The notes under the pieces were generated by a model. The model made no database searches, was not told where the DNA came from, and saw only the letters and a program-made list of their open reading frames with translations. This document shows positions 1-10,192 of a stretch of DNA of 55,449 bases, in pieces; positions within the stretch are counted from its first letter, which is position 1; every line of letters begins with the position of its first letter. The stretch is from positions 1 to 55,449 of the forward strand of contig NZ_WQOH01000067.1 in assembly GCF_018784445.1 (NCBI RefSeq). The letters run 5' to 3'. The translations under genes were made by a program, and so were the position numbers. The DNA comes from Gemmiger formicilis. Its GTDB lineage: Bacteria; Bacillota; Clostridia; Oscillospirales; Ruminococcaceae.

Positions 1-79
1 ATTCACAGACAGCAAGCCCTTTCGGCTGCTTGAACAATTTTTACTTCAAAATATTGTCTAACTTTTGGGGGTCACTTCA
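1..79. mobile_element. End of an IS3-family-like insertion sequence (partial)
   Basis: Bases 55-79 read, on the minus strand, TGAAGTGACCCCCAAAAGTT followed by AGACA. This resembles the terminal inverted repeats of IS150-group IS3 elements, which have the ACCCCAAAA core. The AT-rich bases 1-54 would then be the inside of the element, with the transposase lying outside the window. No transposase coding sequence is visible here, so the call rests on the terminal repeat alone. The element lies directly downstream of purB. Confidence 0.5.
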
Positions 80-106
80 TAAAGAACGCTGCGGGGTATT
101 TTTATT
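80..106 (-). terminator. Probable orphan arm of the purB terminator
   Basis: Directly after the IS-like end comes AAAGAACGCTGCGGGGTATT then a T-rich run on the plus strand. This looks like the second arm plus U-tract of an intrinsic terminator, but no complementary arm is present inside the window. An IS insertion into the loop of a bidirectional purB terminator would explain it. This is inference; the other arm would have to lie on the far side of the IS. Confidence 0.3.
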
Positions 107-125
107 GTTTGCTTAGTGTGGGGCT

Positions 126-1562
126 TTACACGTTCAGTTCCACATGCTGGCCCAAGTCCTCTTTATTGGCGTCCAGCACAGGCTGGATGACGTCGCGCAG
201 GAACTCGGTGACCTGTTCGCTGCTGCGGCCGGTGAAGGCCTCGGGGGACAGCTCAGCCTCAATTTCCTCGCGGGTCAGGCCGAAGGCGGGGTCAGCCTCG
301 ACGCGGGCAATCATGTCGTTGGACTTGCCCTCCTGCTTGACGACGGCGGCAGCAGCCACGGCGTGCTCGCGCAGGCGCTCGTGCAGCTCCTGACGATCGC
401 CGCCCTTCTTGACAGCCTTCATCATGATGTTCTCGCTGGCCATGAAGGGTAGCTCGGCCATGACACGGGCGCGGACAACCTTCGGGTAGACGACGAGACC
501 GTCAGAGACATTCAGCAAAATGTTCAGAATTGCGTCAGCAGCCAGGAAACCCTCCGCCATCGCAATGCGCTTGTTGGCAGAGTCGTCCAGCGTGCGCTCA
601 AACCACTGGGTACCAGCGGTCATGGCGGGGTTCAGCACATCCACCATCAGGTAGCGGCTTAAGGCGCAGATGCGCTCACAGCGCATGGGGTTGCGCTTGT
701 AGGGCATGGCCGAGGAACCGATCTGATTCTTCTCGAACGGCTCCTCCATTTCCTTGAAGTTTGCCAGCAGGCGGATGTCGGTCGCCATCTTCATGGCAGA
801 CTGGCCCAGACCCGCCACGGCGGACAGGACGTTGTAGTCCACCTTGCGGCTGTACGTCTGGCCGCAGACCGGCACGACCTTGGTAAAGCCCATCTGGGCG
901 CAGACGTCGGCCTCGACGGCCTTGATCTTGGCGGAGTCGCCGTTGAACAGCTCCATAAAGCTGGCCTGGGTGCCGGTGGTGCCCTTGACGCCGCGCAGCG
1001 CCAGCTGGGAAATCTGGTAGTCGATGGCTTCCAGATCCATGTACAGCTCGTTCATCCAGAGCGTGGCACGTTTGCCGACGGTGGTCAGCTGCGCGGGCTG
1101 GCAGTGGGTGTAGGCCAGGCAGGGCATAGCCTTGTACTCGTCGGCGAACTTGGCTAGGTTTGCCAGCACGCCGATGATCTTCTTGCGCACCAGCTGCAAA
1201 GCCTCGCGCATGACGATAACATCGGTGTTGTCGCCGACATAGCAGCTGGTCGCGCCCAGATGGATGATGCCCTTTGCTTTGGGGCACTGCAGGCCATAGG
1301 CGTAGACATGGCTCATAACGTCGTGGCGCACCAGCTTCTCGCGGGCGATGGCATCCTCGTAGTTGATGTCGTCCTTGTGGGCTTCCAGCTCGGCAAGCTG
1401 CTCATCGGTGATTGCCAGGCCTTGCTTCTGTTCAGCCTTGGCAAGCGCGATCCACAGCTTGCGCCAGGTGCGGAACTTGTTGTCGTCGGAGAAGATATAC
1501 TGCATCTCGTCCGAAGCATAGCGGGTGGAGAAAGGGGAAATATAACGGTCATGTTGTGCCAT
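126..1562 (-). CDS. purB: Adenylosuccinate lyase
   Basis: This 478-residue protein catalyses two steps of purine synthesis: SAICAR to AICAR plus fumarate, and adenylosuccinate to AMP plus fumarate. The fumarase/aspartase superfamily signature GSSAMPYKRNP is present around residue 300, and the TSCYVGDNTD and YTHCQPAQ active-site regions precede it. The length matches the longer, 470-480 residue type of PurB rather than the 430-residue Bacillus type. It is the last gene of the minus-strand purine operon, 20 bases after purL, with an AGAGGA Shine-Dalgarno before the ATG. The fumarate it releases could feed the fumarase encoded at 23888-25518. Confidence 0.97.
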   Translation of the reverse strand: MAQHDRYISPFSTRYASDEMQYIFSDDNKFRTWRKLWIALAKAEQKQGLAITDEQLAELEAHKDDINYEDAIAREKLVRHDVMSHVYAYGLQCPKAKGIIHLGATSCYVGDNTDVIVMREALQLVRKKIIGVLANLAKFADEYKAMPCLAYTHCQPAQLTTVGKRATLWMNELYMDLEAIDYQISQLALRGVKGTTGTQASFMELFNGDSAKIKAVEADVCAQMGFTKVVPVCGQTYSRKVDYNVLSAVAGLGQSAMKMATDIRLLANFKEMEEPFEKNQIGSSAMPYKRNPMRCERICALSRYLMVDVLNPAMTAGTQWFERTLDDSANKRIAMAEGFLAADAILNILLNVSDGLVVYPKVVRARVMAELPFMASENIMMKAVKKGGDRQELHERLREHAVAAAAVVKQEGKSNDMIARVEADPAFGLTREEIEAELSPEAFTGRSSEQVTEFLRDVIQPVLDANKEDLGQHVELNV

Positions 1563-1582
1563 GGGAAAAGTCCTCTACTTTC

Positions 1583-4500
1583 TTACAGCTTAAAGTAATT
1601 CACACCGCCCTCAAAGATTGGCTGGTATTTGTCGCCGGTGACGTTCTTGTACAGCTGCTCGCCGCTGCGCTCACTGTGGCCCATCTTGCCAAAGACACGG
1701 CCGTCTGGGCTGGTGATGCCCTCAATGGCCAGCACAGAACCGTTGGGATTGTAGCGCATATCCATCGTCGGGCGGCAGGTCAGGTCCACATACTGCGTTG
1801 CAATCTGGCCGTTGTCGATCAGCTGGTTCAGCAGCGTCTCGTTGCAGACAAAGCGGCCCTCGCCGTGGCTGATGGCGATCAGATGCTCGTCGTTGATATC
1901 GCAGCGGCTCAGCCAAGGGCTCTTGTTGCTGGCAACGCGGGTGCGGACCAGCATGGACTGGTGGCGGTGAATTGTGTTGAAGGTCAGCGTCGGGTCGTCC
2001 GCCGTGATGGGGCGGATCTCGCCGTAGGGCACCAGGCCCAGCTTGATGAGCGCCTGGAAACCGTTGCAGATGCCCAAGGCCAGGCCGTCACGCTGGTTCA
2101 GTAGACGGTTGACGGCGTCGGCCACCGCCGGGTTGCGGAAGAAGGAAGCAATGAACTTTGCGGAGCCGTCCGGCTCGTCGCCGCCGGAGAAACCGCCCGG
2201 CAGCATCAAAATCTGCGCCTGGTCAAGCTCCTTCACCAGCGCCTCGCAGCTCTCGGCCACGTCAGCGGGGGAGAGGTTCTTCAAAACCAGAATGTGCGGA
2301 TCACCGCCGGCACGGCGGAAGGCGCGGGCCGTGTCGTATTCGCAGTTCGTGCCGGGGAACACCGGGATGATGACCCGCGGCGTCGCCAGGCGCACAGCGG
2401 GGGCCACACGCTTGTTGGCAGGGCAGTCATGCTCCAGTGCAGGTACAAATTCACCGGCCTTGCGGTAGGGGAACACAGGCTCGAGCTTCTGCTCCCACAG
2501 CTCCTGCAGGCGGGCCAGGTCGATGTGCTTGCCCTCGGCTTCCAGCGTGTAGTCTACGGTGGTAAAGCCCAGGAACTCACCGGCGGAGGCATCCAGCAGT
2601 TCCAGGATGACCGCGCCGTAGGCAGGCTTGAACAGGCCGTTCAGGTCGATATCGTTGGATAGCTGCAGGCCGACATGGTTGCCGACGCACATTTTGAACA
2701 GCGCCTCGGCCACGCCGCCGTAACCCGGCGTCGCAGCGGCCAGCACCTTGCCCTCGTCGATCATCTGTTCGACGGTCTTGTAAATGGCAATCAGACTGCC
2801 GATCTCGGGCAGACCGTTCTTGTAGTTGGGGCGCAAGATGACGATCGAGCTGTTGGCTTTCTTGAACTCGGGGCTCTGCACGTCGCGGGTGTTGCCGATG
2901 GCCGTTGCAAAGCTGACCAGCGTCGGGGGCACGTCCAGCCCCTCAAAGCTGCCGGACATGGAGTCCTTACCGCCGATGGACGCAATCCCCAGGCCCATCT
3001 GGGCATCCAGTGCGCCCAGCAGGGCGGCCAGCGGCTTGCCCCAGCGCTCGGGCTTGTCGTTCATGTGCTCAAAATATTCCTGGAAGGTCAGGTACATATC
3101 CTCATGGTGGAAGCCCGCGCAGACCAGCTTGGTCACGCTCTCCACCACGGCCAGGTAGGCACCGCGGTAGGGGTCAGCCTCAGTCAGGTAGGGGTTGAAG
3201 CCCCACGCCATGCCGGAGCAGGTCGTTGTCTCGCCGTCCACAGGCAGCTTGGCGGCCATGGCCATGGTCGGGGTCAGCTGGTACTTGCCGCCGTAAGGCA
3301 TCAGCACGGTGGCTGCGCCGATGGTGGAGTCGAAGCGCTCGCCCAGGCCCTTCTGGCTGCAAACGTTCAGGTTACTGACCATAGACTCCATTTTTTCTTC
3401 AAAGCTCACACCGGCAAACTGGGGCTGCCAGACATGGCCGGGCAGGATGTGGGCGTTGGCGTGGCGCTCGGCACCGTTGGAGTTCAGGAACTCACGGGAC
3501 AGGTCAACAATGGTCTTGCCGTTCCATACCTCACGCATCCGTTTTTCCTCGGTGACGGTGGCAACGATGGTCGCCTCGAGGTTTTCCTCGGCGGCGTACT
3601 TCATAAAGGTCTCGGCATCCTCCGCAGCCACGGCCACGGCCATGCGTTCCTGACTCTCGGAGATTGCCAGCTCGGTGCCGTCCAGGCCCTCATACTTGCG
3701 GGTGACTTTGTTCAGGTCAATATGCAGACCGTCAGCCAGTTCGCCGATGGCGACAGACACACCGCCCGCGCCGAAGTCGTTGCAGCGCTTAATGAGGCGG
3801 CAGGCATCCTCGCGGCGGAACAGGCGCTGCAGTTTGCGCTCAATGGGCGCGTTGCCCTTCTGCACCTCGGCACCGCAGGTTTCCAGGCTCGTCAGTTTGT
3901 GCGCCTTGGAAGAACCCGTTGCGCCGCCGACGCCGTCACGGCCCGTACGGCCGCCCAGCAGGATGACCACATCACCGGGGGCGGGTTCCTCACGGCGTAC
4001 ATGGCTGGCGGGCGTTGCGCCCACGACCGCGCCAATCTCCATGCGCTTGGCGGCGTAGCCGGGGTGGTACAGCTCGGCTACCTGACCGGTGGCAAGGCCA
4101 ATCTGGTTGCCGTAGCTGGAATAGCCGGCGGCAGCGGTGGTGACCAACTTACGCTGGGGCAGCTTGCCGGGCATCGTCTCGGAAACAGGCTTCAGCGGGT
4201 CAGCTGCACCGGTCACACGCATGGCCTGGTAAACATAACTGCGGCCGGACAGCGGGTCGCGGATGGCACCGCCGATGCAGGTTGCCGCACCGCCGAAAGG
4301 TTCAATTTCGGTGGGGTGGTTGTGGGTCTCGTTCTTGAACAGGAACAGCCAATCCTGCTGCTCGCCGTCCACATCGCACTTGATTTTAACCGTGCAGGCG
4401 TTGATTTCCTCGCTCTCGTCGAGATTCTTCAGAATGCCGCGCTGCTTCAGGGCCTTGGCACCAATCGTCGCGCAGTCCATCAGGGTGCGGTTCTTCTTGT

Positions 4501-5269
4501 CGCGGCCGGTCTCGGCACGCAGAGCCATGTAACGGTCGAACGCAGCCTGTACCAACTCGTCGTCGATCTTCACATCGTCGAGAATCGTGCCGAACGTCGT
4601 GTGGCGGCAGTGGTCGGACCAGTAGGTGTCGATGAGGCGAATCTCGGTGATGGTTGGGTCGCGGTGCTCGGACTTAAAGTAGTTCTGGCAGAACACGATA
4701 TCCGCGTGGTCCATGGCAAGGCCCTTCTCATTGCGGAAGGCTTCCAGTGCATCGTCATCCAGGGCGGTAAAGCCGGTCAGCGTCTCGACCTCGGTGGGGA
4801 TGGCAAACTCCATCTTCAAGGTGCTGCGCTCGTCAAGGCTGGCCTCGCGGGCCTCCACCGGGTTGATGACGTACTTTTTAATAGCGGCCAGATCATCGGC
4901 AGTCAGCTCGCCGTCCAGCAGATAGACGCGGGCAGAACGCACAGCGGGGCGCTCGCCCTGGCTCAACAGCTGGATGCACTCGCTGGCGGAGTCGGCGCGC
5001 TGGTCAAACTGACCGGGCAGGTACTCAACGGCAAACACGGTCTTGGCGTCGGGCAGTGCGTCGTAGGTCACATCCACCGGCGGCTCACTGAACACAGTGG
5101 GGATGGCCTGCTGGAACAGCACATTGTCGATGCCCTCGACGTCGTAGCGGTTCAAAAGGCGCAGGCCGGTCAGGTTCCGGATACCGACCAAATCGACCAG
5201 CTCATGCAGCAGCCCTTGGGCTTCACCGTCGAAGCCGGGCTTTTTCTCAACATAAATGCGATATACCAT
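1583..5269 (-). CDS. purL: Phosphoribosylformylglycinamidine synthase, single-chain clostridial type
   Basis: PurL converts FGAR, ATP and glutamine to FGAM. At about 1228 residues this is the fused form: an N-terminal PurS-like region, the central synthetase halves (with the FKNETHNHPTEIEPFGGAAT motif) and a C-terminal class I glutamine amidotransferase. The amidotransferase has GTNCEYDTARAF, GGFSGGDEPDG, the nucleophile motif GICNGFQALIKLG, and a late SHGEGRF. No separate purS or purQ is present, in line with the fusion. I chose the ATG at 5269 because GGAGG lies seven bases upstream; the frame is open further upstream but overlaps purD. It lies 13 bases after purD. The architecture matches the Clostridia-specific long PurL subfamily. 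Confidence 0.96.
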   Translation of the reverse strand: MVYRIYVEKKPGFDGEAQGLLHELVDLVGIRNLTGLRLLNRYDVEGIDNVLFQQAIPTVFSEPPVDVTYDALPDAKTVFAVEYLPGQFDQRADSASECIQLLSQGERPAVRSARVYLLDGELTADDLAAIKKYVINPVEAREASLDERSTLKMEFAIPTEVETLTGFTALDDDALEAFRNEKGLAMDHADIVFCQNYFKSEHRDPTITEIRLIDTYWSDHCRHTTFGTILDDVKIDDELVQAAFDRYMALRAETGRDKKNRTLMDCATIGAKALKQRGILKNLDESEEINACTVKIKCDVDGEQQDWLFLFKNETHNHPTEIEPFGGAATCIGGAIRDPLSGRSYVYQAMRVTGAADPLKPVSETMPGKLPQRKLVTTAAAGYSSYGNQIGLATGQVAELYHPGYAAKRMEIGAVVGATPASHVRREEPAPGDVVILLGGRTGRDGVGGATGSSKAHKLTSLETCGAEVQKGNAPIERKLQRLFRREDACRLIKRCNDFGAGGVSVAIGELADGLHIDLNKVTRKYEGLDGTELAISESQERMAVAVAAEDAETFMKYAAEENLEATIVATVTEEKRMREVWNGKTIVDLSREFLNSNGAERHANAHILPGHVWQPQFAGVSFEEKMESMVSNLNVCSQKGLGERFDSTIGAATVLMPYGGKYQLTPTMAMAAKLPVDGETTTCSGMAWGFNPYLTEADPYRGAYLAVVESVTKLVCAGFHHEDMYLTFQEYFEHMNDKPERWGKPLAALLGALDAQMGLGIASIGGKDSMSGSFEGLDVPPTLVSFATAIGNTRDVQSPEFKKANSSIVILRPNYKNGLPEIGSLIAIYKTVEQMIDEGKVLAAATPGYGGVAEALFKMCVGNHVGLQLSNDIDLNGLFKPAYGAVILELLDASAGEFLGFTTVDYTLEAEGKHIDLARLQELWEQKLEPVFPYRKAGEFVPALEHDCPANKRVAPAVRLATPRVIIPVFPGTNCEYDTARAFRRAGGDPHILVLKNLSPADVAESCEALVKELDQAQILMLPGGFSGGDEPDGSAKFIASFFRNPAVADAVNRLLNQRDGLALGICNGFQALIKLGLVPYGEIRPITADDPTLTFNTIHRHQSMLVRTRVASNKSPWLSRCDINDEHLIAISHGEGRFVCNETLLNQLIDNGQIATQYVDLTCRPTMDMRYNPNGSVLAIEGITSPDGRVFGKMGHSERSGEQLYKNVTGDKYQPIFEGGVNYFKL

Positions 5270-5282
5270 TGTATTTCCTCCG

Positions 5283-6566
<1,284 letters not shown>

Positions 6567-6633
6567 GAGGAACCTCCTGTAAAACACCAATTGCCCGCGA
6601 CGCAAAATACGCCGCAGGCGCGTTGAATATTGC

Positions 6634-7815
6634 TTAGTGATGGAACAAGCGGATGCCGCAGAATGCCATCGCAATGCCGTACTTGTTGCAGGTGTCGATG
6701 ACCTGCTGGTCGCGGATGGAGCCGCCCGGCTGCACAATGGCGGTCACGCCGCTGCGGCGGGCGCGCTCAATGTTGTCGCCGAAGGGGAAGAACGCGTCGC
6801 TGCCCAGGGAAACGCCGGTCACGGCGTCCAGCCAGGTGCGCTTTTCCTCGGCAGTCAGCGGGGCGGGCTGCTCGGTGAAGGTCTCGGCCCAGACATCATC
6901 GCCGATGACATCCTCCGGCGTGTCGCCGATGTACACGTCAATGGCATTGTCGCGGTTGGGCTTTGCCACATCGTCGCGGAAAGGCAGGGCCAATACTTTC
7001 GGCATATGGCGCAGCTGCCAGTTGTCGGCCTTCTGGCCTGCCAGGCGGGTGCAATGCACGCGGCTCTGCTGGCCCGCGCCGACGCCGATGGTCTGGCCGT
7101 CCTGCACGTAGCAAACACTGTTGGACTGGGTGTATTTCAGCACGATCAGGCTGATGACCAGATCGCGGCGCTGCTCGTCACTGATGAACTGGTTCTCGGT
7201 CACGATATTCTGCAGCATCGTCTCGTTGGAGATATCCAGATCCTGGCGGCCCTGTTCAAAGGTCACGCCGAACACGGTGCGGGTCTCCAGCGGATGCGGC
7301 TCGTAGTCAGCGTCAATCTGGACGATGGCGTAGTTGCCCTTCTTCTTGCCCTTCAGCACTTCCAGCGCGTCAGCGTCGTAGCCGGGGGCAATGATGCCGT
7401 CGGAGACTTCATGCTGAATCAGCTTTGCAGTGCTCAGATCGCAGACGTCAGACAGCGCGATCCAGTCACCAAAGCTGGACATACGGTCCGCGCCGCGGGC
7501 GCGGGCGTAGGCACAGGCCAGCGGGGAAAGCTCGGTCTCGGGGGCAATGTGGTACATGGCACGCAGCGTGTCATCCAGCGGCAGGCCGATGGCCGCACCG
7601 GCGGGGGAAACATGCTTGAAGCTGGCGGCAGCGGGCTGACCCAGCGCCTTCTTCAAATCGCGCACGAGCTGCCAGGAGTTGAAGGCATCCAGGAAGTTGA
7701 TGTACCCCGGGCGGCCATTCAAAATCTGTACCGGCAAGTCGGAACCGTCCGCCATGTAGATGCGGGCGGGCTTCTGGTTGGGGTTCGTGCCGTATTTCAG
7801 CTGAAATTCGTTCAT
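6634..7815 (-). CDS. purH: AICAR transformylase, stand-alone (PurH C-terminal half only)
   Basis: This protein transfers the formyl group of 10-formyl-THF to AICAR, giving FAICAR. It starts MNEFQLKYGTNPNQKPAR and has the KHVSPAGAAIG segment of the AICARFT domain. At 393 residues it lacks the roughly 200-residue N-terminal IMP cyclohydrolase (MGS-like) domain of the usual bifunctional bacterial PurH of about 520 residues. The missing activity is supplied by the next upstream gene, a PurO-type cyclohydrolase, whose stop is one base from this start. The split arrangement is known from some Clostridia and archaea. Formyl donor would come from Fhs, encoded at 14248-15909. Confidence 0.93.
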   Translation of the reverse strand: MNEFQLKYGTNPNQKPARIYMADGSDLPVQILNGRPGYINFLDAFNSWQLVRDLKKALGQPAAASFKHVSPAGAAIGLPLDDTLRAMYHIAPETELSPLACAYARARGADRMSSFGDWIALSDVCDLSTAKLIQHEVSDGIIAPGYDADALEVLKGKKKGNYAIVQIDADYEPHPLETRTVFGVTFEQGRQDLDISNETMLQNIVTENQFISDEQRRDLVISLIVLKYTQSNSVCYVQDGQTIGVGAGQQSRVHCTRLAGQKADNWQLRHMPKVLALPFRDDVAKPNRDNAIDVYIGDTPEDVIGDDVWAETFTEQPAPLTAEEKRTWLDAVTGVSLGSDAFFPFGDNIERARRSGVTAIVQPGGSIRDQQVIDTCNKYGIAMAFCGIRLFHH

Positions 7816-7816
7816 A

Positions 7817-8548
7817 TTAACCCTCCACAGCGGTGTATTTGTTCAGAATGAGATCCTCGTAGGTGCCGGTCTCCAGCTCAATGCTGCGCACAAACAGGCT
7901 GACCTTGTTGTCCTCGTTCAAGGATCCCCACAGCTTCTCAGCGAACTTGTCGGCGTCGTTCGTGTCGATGGCGACGCGCAGCGGCTCGCCCGCAAAGCTC
8001 GGGATGGGGGCACCGTTCTTGACGTAGGTGCTGATGAAATGGCCCTCACCGGCGACGGGCTGCGGGTAGTCATAGGTCTGGCGCTGTACGCTGTCAGCGT
8101 TGCCCTCGTTGGATTTGACGATGGACAGCTTGTAGCCGCCGCGGCGCATATCTACGACACCGGAGATGCGCGGGGTGAAGTTCGGCGCATCGTCTTCGTA
8201 GGTGCGGGTGGCAAGGGCCGCCTCGAAGCTGTACCCGGGGAAGAGGTTGCCGTTCATGAACTGGGCAATCGTGTCGGTCTGGTCGCCGTTGGTCACAACG
8301 GTGGTCTCCCGCAGGGTCAGCACGGCGTTGTAAATAATCAGGTGCGGATCTTCCAGCTTGGCAGGGTCAGCGGCCACCGTGCGGATGCCGCCCTCGATGG
8401 GCTCAAACACGCGGTTGCGGCTGTTGGCGCTGCGGCCCATGATCCAGTAGGCGACGAACACCTTGCTGCCGTCGGGACTCTGCCCCAGCACAATGCCGCG
8501 GCCCGGGTACTCATTCCCGGCAAGATATTTGTAAAGGTTCTTTTTCAT
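7817..8548 (-). CDS. purO: IMP cyclohydrolase, archaeal PurO type
   Basis: The 243-residue protein begins MKKNLYKYLAGNEYPGRGIV and carries VAYWIMGRSANSRNRVF, typical of the PurO-like IMP cyclohydrolase family (PF07826). That family is unrelated in fold to the PurH N-terminal domain. It closes the ring of FAICAR to give IMP, the last step to the first purine nucleotide. The gene lies exactly between purN and the AICARFT-only purH, so the operon replaces the bacterial bifunctional PurH with two proteins. Family membership is recognised by sequence pattern; no alignment was run. The start is ATG after a run of T, 3 bases after the purN stop. Confidence 0.9.
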   Translation of the reverse strand: MKKNLYKYLAGNEYPGRGIVLGQSPDGSKVFVAYWIMGRSANSRNRVFEPIEGGIRTVAADPAKLEDPHLIIYNAVLTLRETTVVTNGDQTDTIAQFMNGNLFPGYSFEAALATRTYEDDAPNFTPRISGVVDMRRGGYKLSIVKSNEGNADSVQRQTYDYPQPVAGEGHFISTYVKNGAPIPSFAGEPLRVAIDTNDADKFAEKLWGSLNEDNKVSLFVRSIELETGTYEDLILNKYTAVEG

Positions 8549-8551
8549 AAT

Positions 8552-9145
8552 TTATACCTCGTCGCTGCACACCATGGCCAGTGCCTTGGGCAATAACTGC
8601 CACTCGGCCTCCACCATGACGCGCTTCTGCAAAGTCTCGGGGGTGTCGCCGGGCTGAACGGCCACGGCCTTTTGCAGCAGGATCGGACCGCCGTCACATT
8701 CCTCATTGACCAGATGCACAGTCGCGCCGGTCAGCTTGACGCCCCGGGCCAGCGCTGCCTCATGCACTTTCAGCCCATAGAAACCGGGACCGCAGAAGCT
8801 GGGAATCAGGCTCGGATGAACATTGATGATCTTATTGCGGTAGGCCGCAATGACACGCTCACCCAGCACGCTCAAGAAGCCTGCCAGCACGACCACATCG
8901 ATGTCATGGGCCTGTAAAACGCCCAGCAGGGCGGCGTCAAAATCGGCGCTGCTGGCGTAGTCCCTGCGGCTGACGACGGCGGATTCCACGCCAAAATTCG
9001 CGGCGCGCTCCAATGCATAGACGCCGGGCTTGCTGGCGACGACCAGAACGATTTTACCGTTGGGGTTCTCGCCGCGCTGCTCGCTTTCCAGCAGGGCCTG
9101 TAAATTTGTGCCGCCGCCAGAGACCAGAACTGCTACACGCTTCAT
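8552..9145 (-). CDS. purN: Phosphoribosylglycinamide formyltransferase (GAR transformylase)
   Basis: PurN uses 10-formyl-THF to formylate GAR. The 197-residue protein begins MKRVAVLVSGGGTNLQALL, and the catalytic region INVHPSLIPSFCGPGFYG holds the conserved Asn and His. The downstream motif GATVHLVNEECDGGPIL holds the catalytic Asp. The length fits the family (190-215). Its start overlaps the purM stop by 4 bases (ATGA), which points to translational coupling. This is the folate-dependent enzyme; no PurT is seen. Confidence 0.97.
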   Translation of the reverse strand: MKRVAVLVSGGGTNLQALLESEQRGENPNGKIVLVVASKPGVYALERAANFGVESAVVSRRDYASSADFDAALLGVLQAHDIDVVVLAGFLSVLGERVIAAYRNKIINVHPSLIPSFCGPGFYGLKVHEAALARGVKLTGATVHLVNEECDGGPILLQKAVAVQPGDTPETLQKRVMVEAEWQLLPKALAMVCSDEV

Positions 9146-10182
9146 ACCAGCACGACCCCATCACCCTCGACGATGGTGCCCAGACGGTAGGCGTCCTCGC
9201 CATGAGCTTTTAAAATCTCGAGGGCCTTGTCGGCGTCCTCGGGCGCGACGGTCAGCACCATGCCAACGCCCATGTTGAAGGTGTTGAACATATCGTGCTC
9301 GGAGATGCCGCCCTCACGCTGCATCACGTCGAACAGGGCAGGGGTGCGTACATCGGCCTTGGCAATGCGGGCGGCGCAGCCCTTCTTCAGGCTGCGGGGA
9401 ATGTTTTCGTAGAAGCCGCCACCGGTGATGTGGGAAACTCCCTTGACCGTGATTTCGTCCATAACGGCCAGAACGGGCTTGACATAGATGCGGGTGGGGG
9501 CCAGCAGGGCCTCGCCAAGGGGCTTATCCATGCCGTCAAAGGTCTTTTTCAGCACATCGGGGTTGTTGTCAATGTCGAAAATCTTGCGAACCAGCGAGAA
9601 ACCGTTAGAATGCACACCGGTGGAGGGCAGCGCAATAATGACGTCGCCCGGCTGCATCGTGGAGTTGTCCAAAATCTTGGCCTTGTCCACCACGCCGACA
9701 GTGAAGCCTGCCAGGTCATACTCATCCTCGGGCATCATGCCGGGGTGCTCGGCAGTCTCGCCGCCCACCAGGGAGCAGCCCGCCTGCACGCAGCCCTCGG
9801 CCACGCCCTTGACGATCTCGGCAATCTTCTCGGGGATATTCTTGCCGCAGGCAATGTAGTCAAGGAAAACCAGTGGCTTCGCGCCTGCACAGATCACGTC
9901 ATTGACGCACATGGCAACGCAGTCGATGCCGATGGTGTCGTGCTTGTCCAGCAGCATGGCGATACGCAGCTTGGTGCCGACGCCGTCGGTGCCGGAAATC
10001 AGAACAGGATGCTCCATGCCGGTGCAGTCCAGCTCAAACAGGCCGCCGAAGCCGCCCAAACCGCCGATACAGTTCTCGGTCATCGTGCGGGCCACGTACT
10101 GTTTCATCAGCTCCACAGAGCGGTAACCGGCGGTGATATCTACACCGGCCGCAGCATAGCTGGCAGAATAGCTTTTTTCCAT
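9142..10182 (-). CDS. purM: Phosphoribosylformylglycinamidine cyclo-ligase (AIR synthetase)
   Basis: PurM closes the imidazole ring of FGAM with ATP to give AIR. The 346-residue protein begins MEKSYSASYAAAGVDITAGY and carries LISGTDGVGTKLRIAM, the conserved nucleotide-binding loop, followed by GGETAEHPGMM and HITGGGFYENIPR. Length and order match the family. It follows purF by 10 bases and overlaps purN by 4 bases, so purF, purM and purN form a tight translational unit. Confidence 0.98.
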   Translation of the reverse strand: MEKSYSASYAAAGVDITAGYRSVELMKQYVARTMTENCIGGLGGFGGLFELDCTGMEHPVLISGTDGVGTKLRIAMLLDKHDTIGIDCVAMCVNDVICAGAKPLVFLDYIACGKNIPEKIAEIVKGVAEGCVQAGCSLVGGETAEHPGMMPEDEYDLAGFTVGVVDKAKILDNSTMQPGDVIIALPSTGVHSNGFSLVRKIFDIDNNPDVLKKTFDGMDKPLGEALLAPTRIYVKPVLAVMDEITVKGVSHITGGGFYENIPRSLKKGCAARIAKADVRTPALFDVMQREGGISEHDMFNTFNMGVGMVLTVAPEDADKALEILKAHGEDAYRLGTIVEGDGVVLV

Positions 10183-10192
10183 CTTGAAATCC

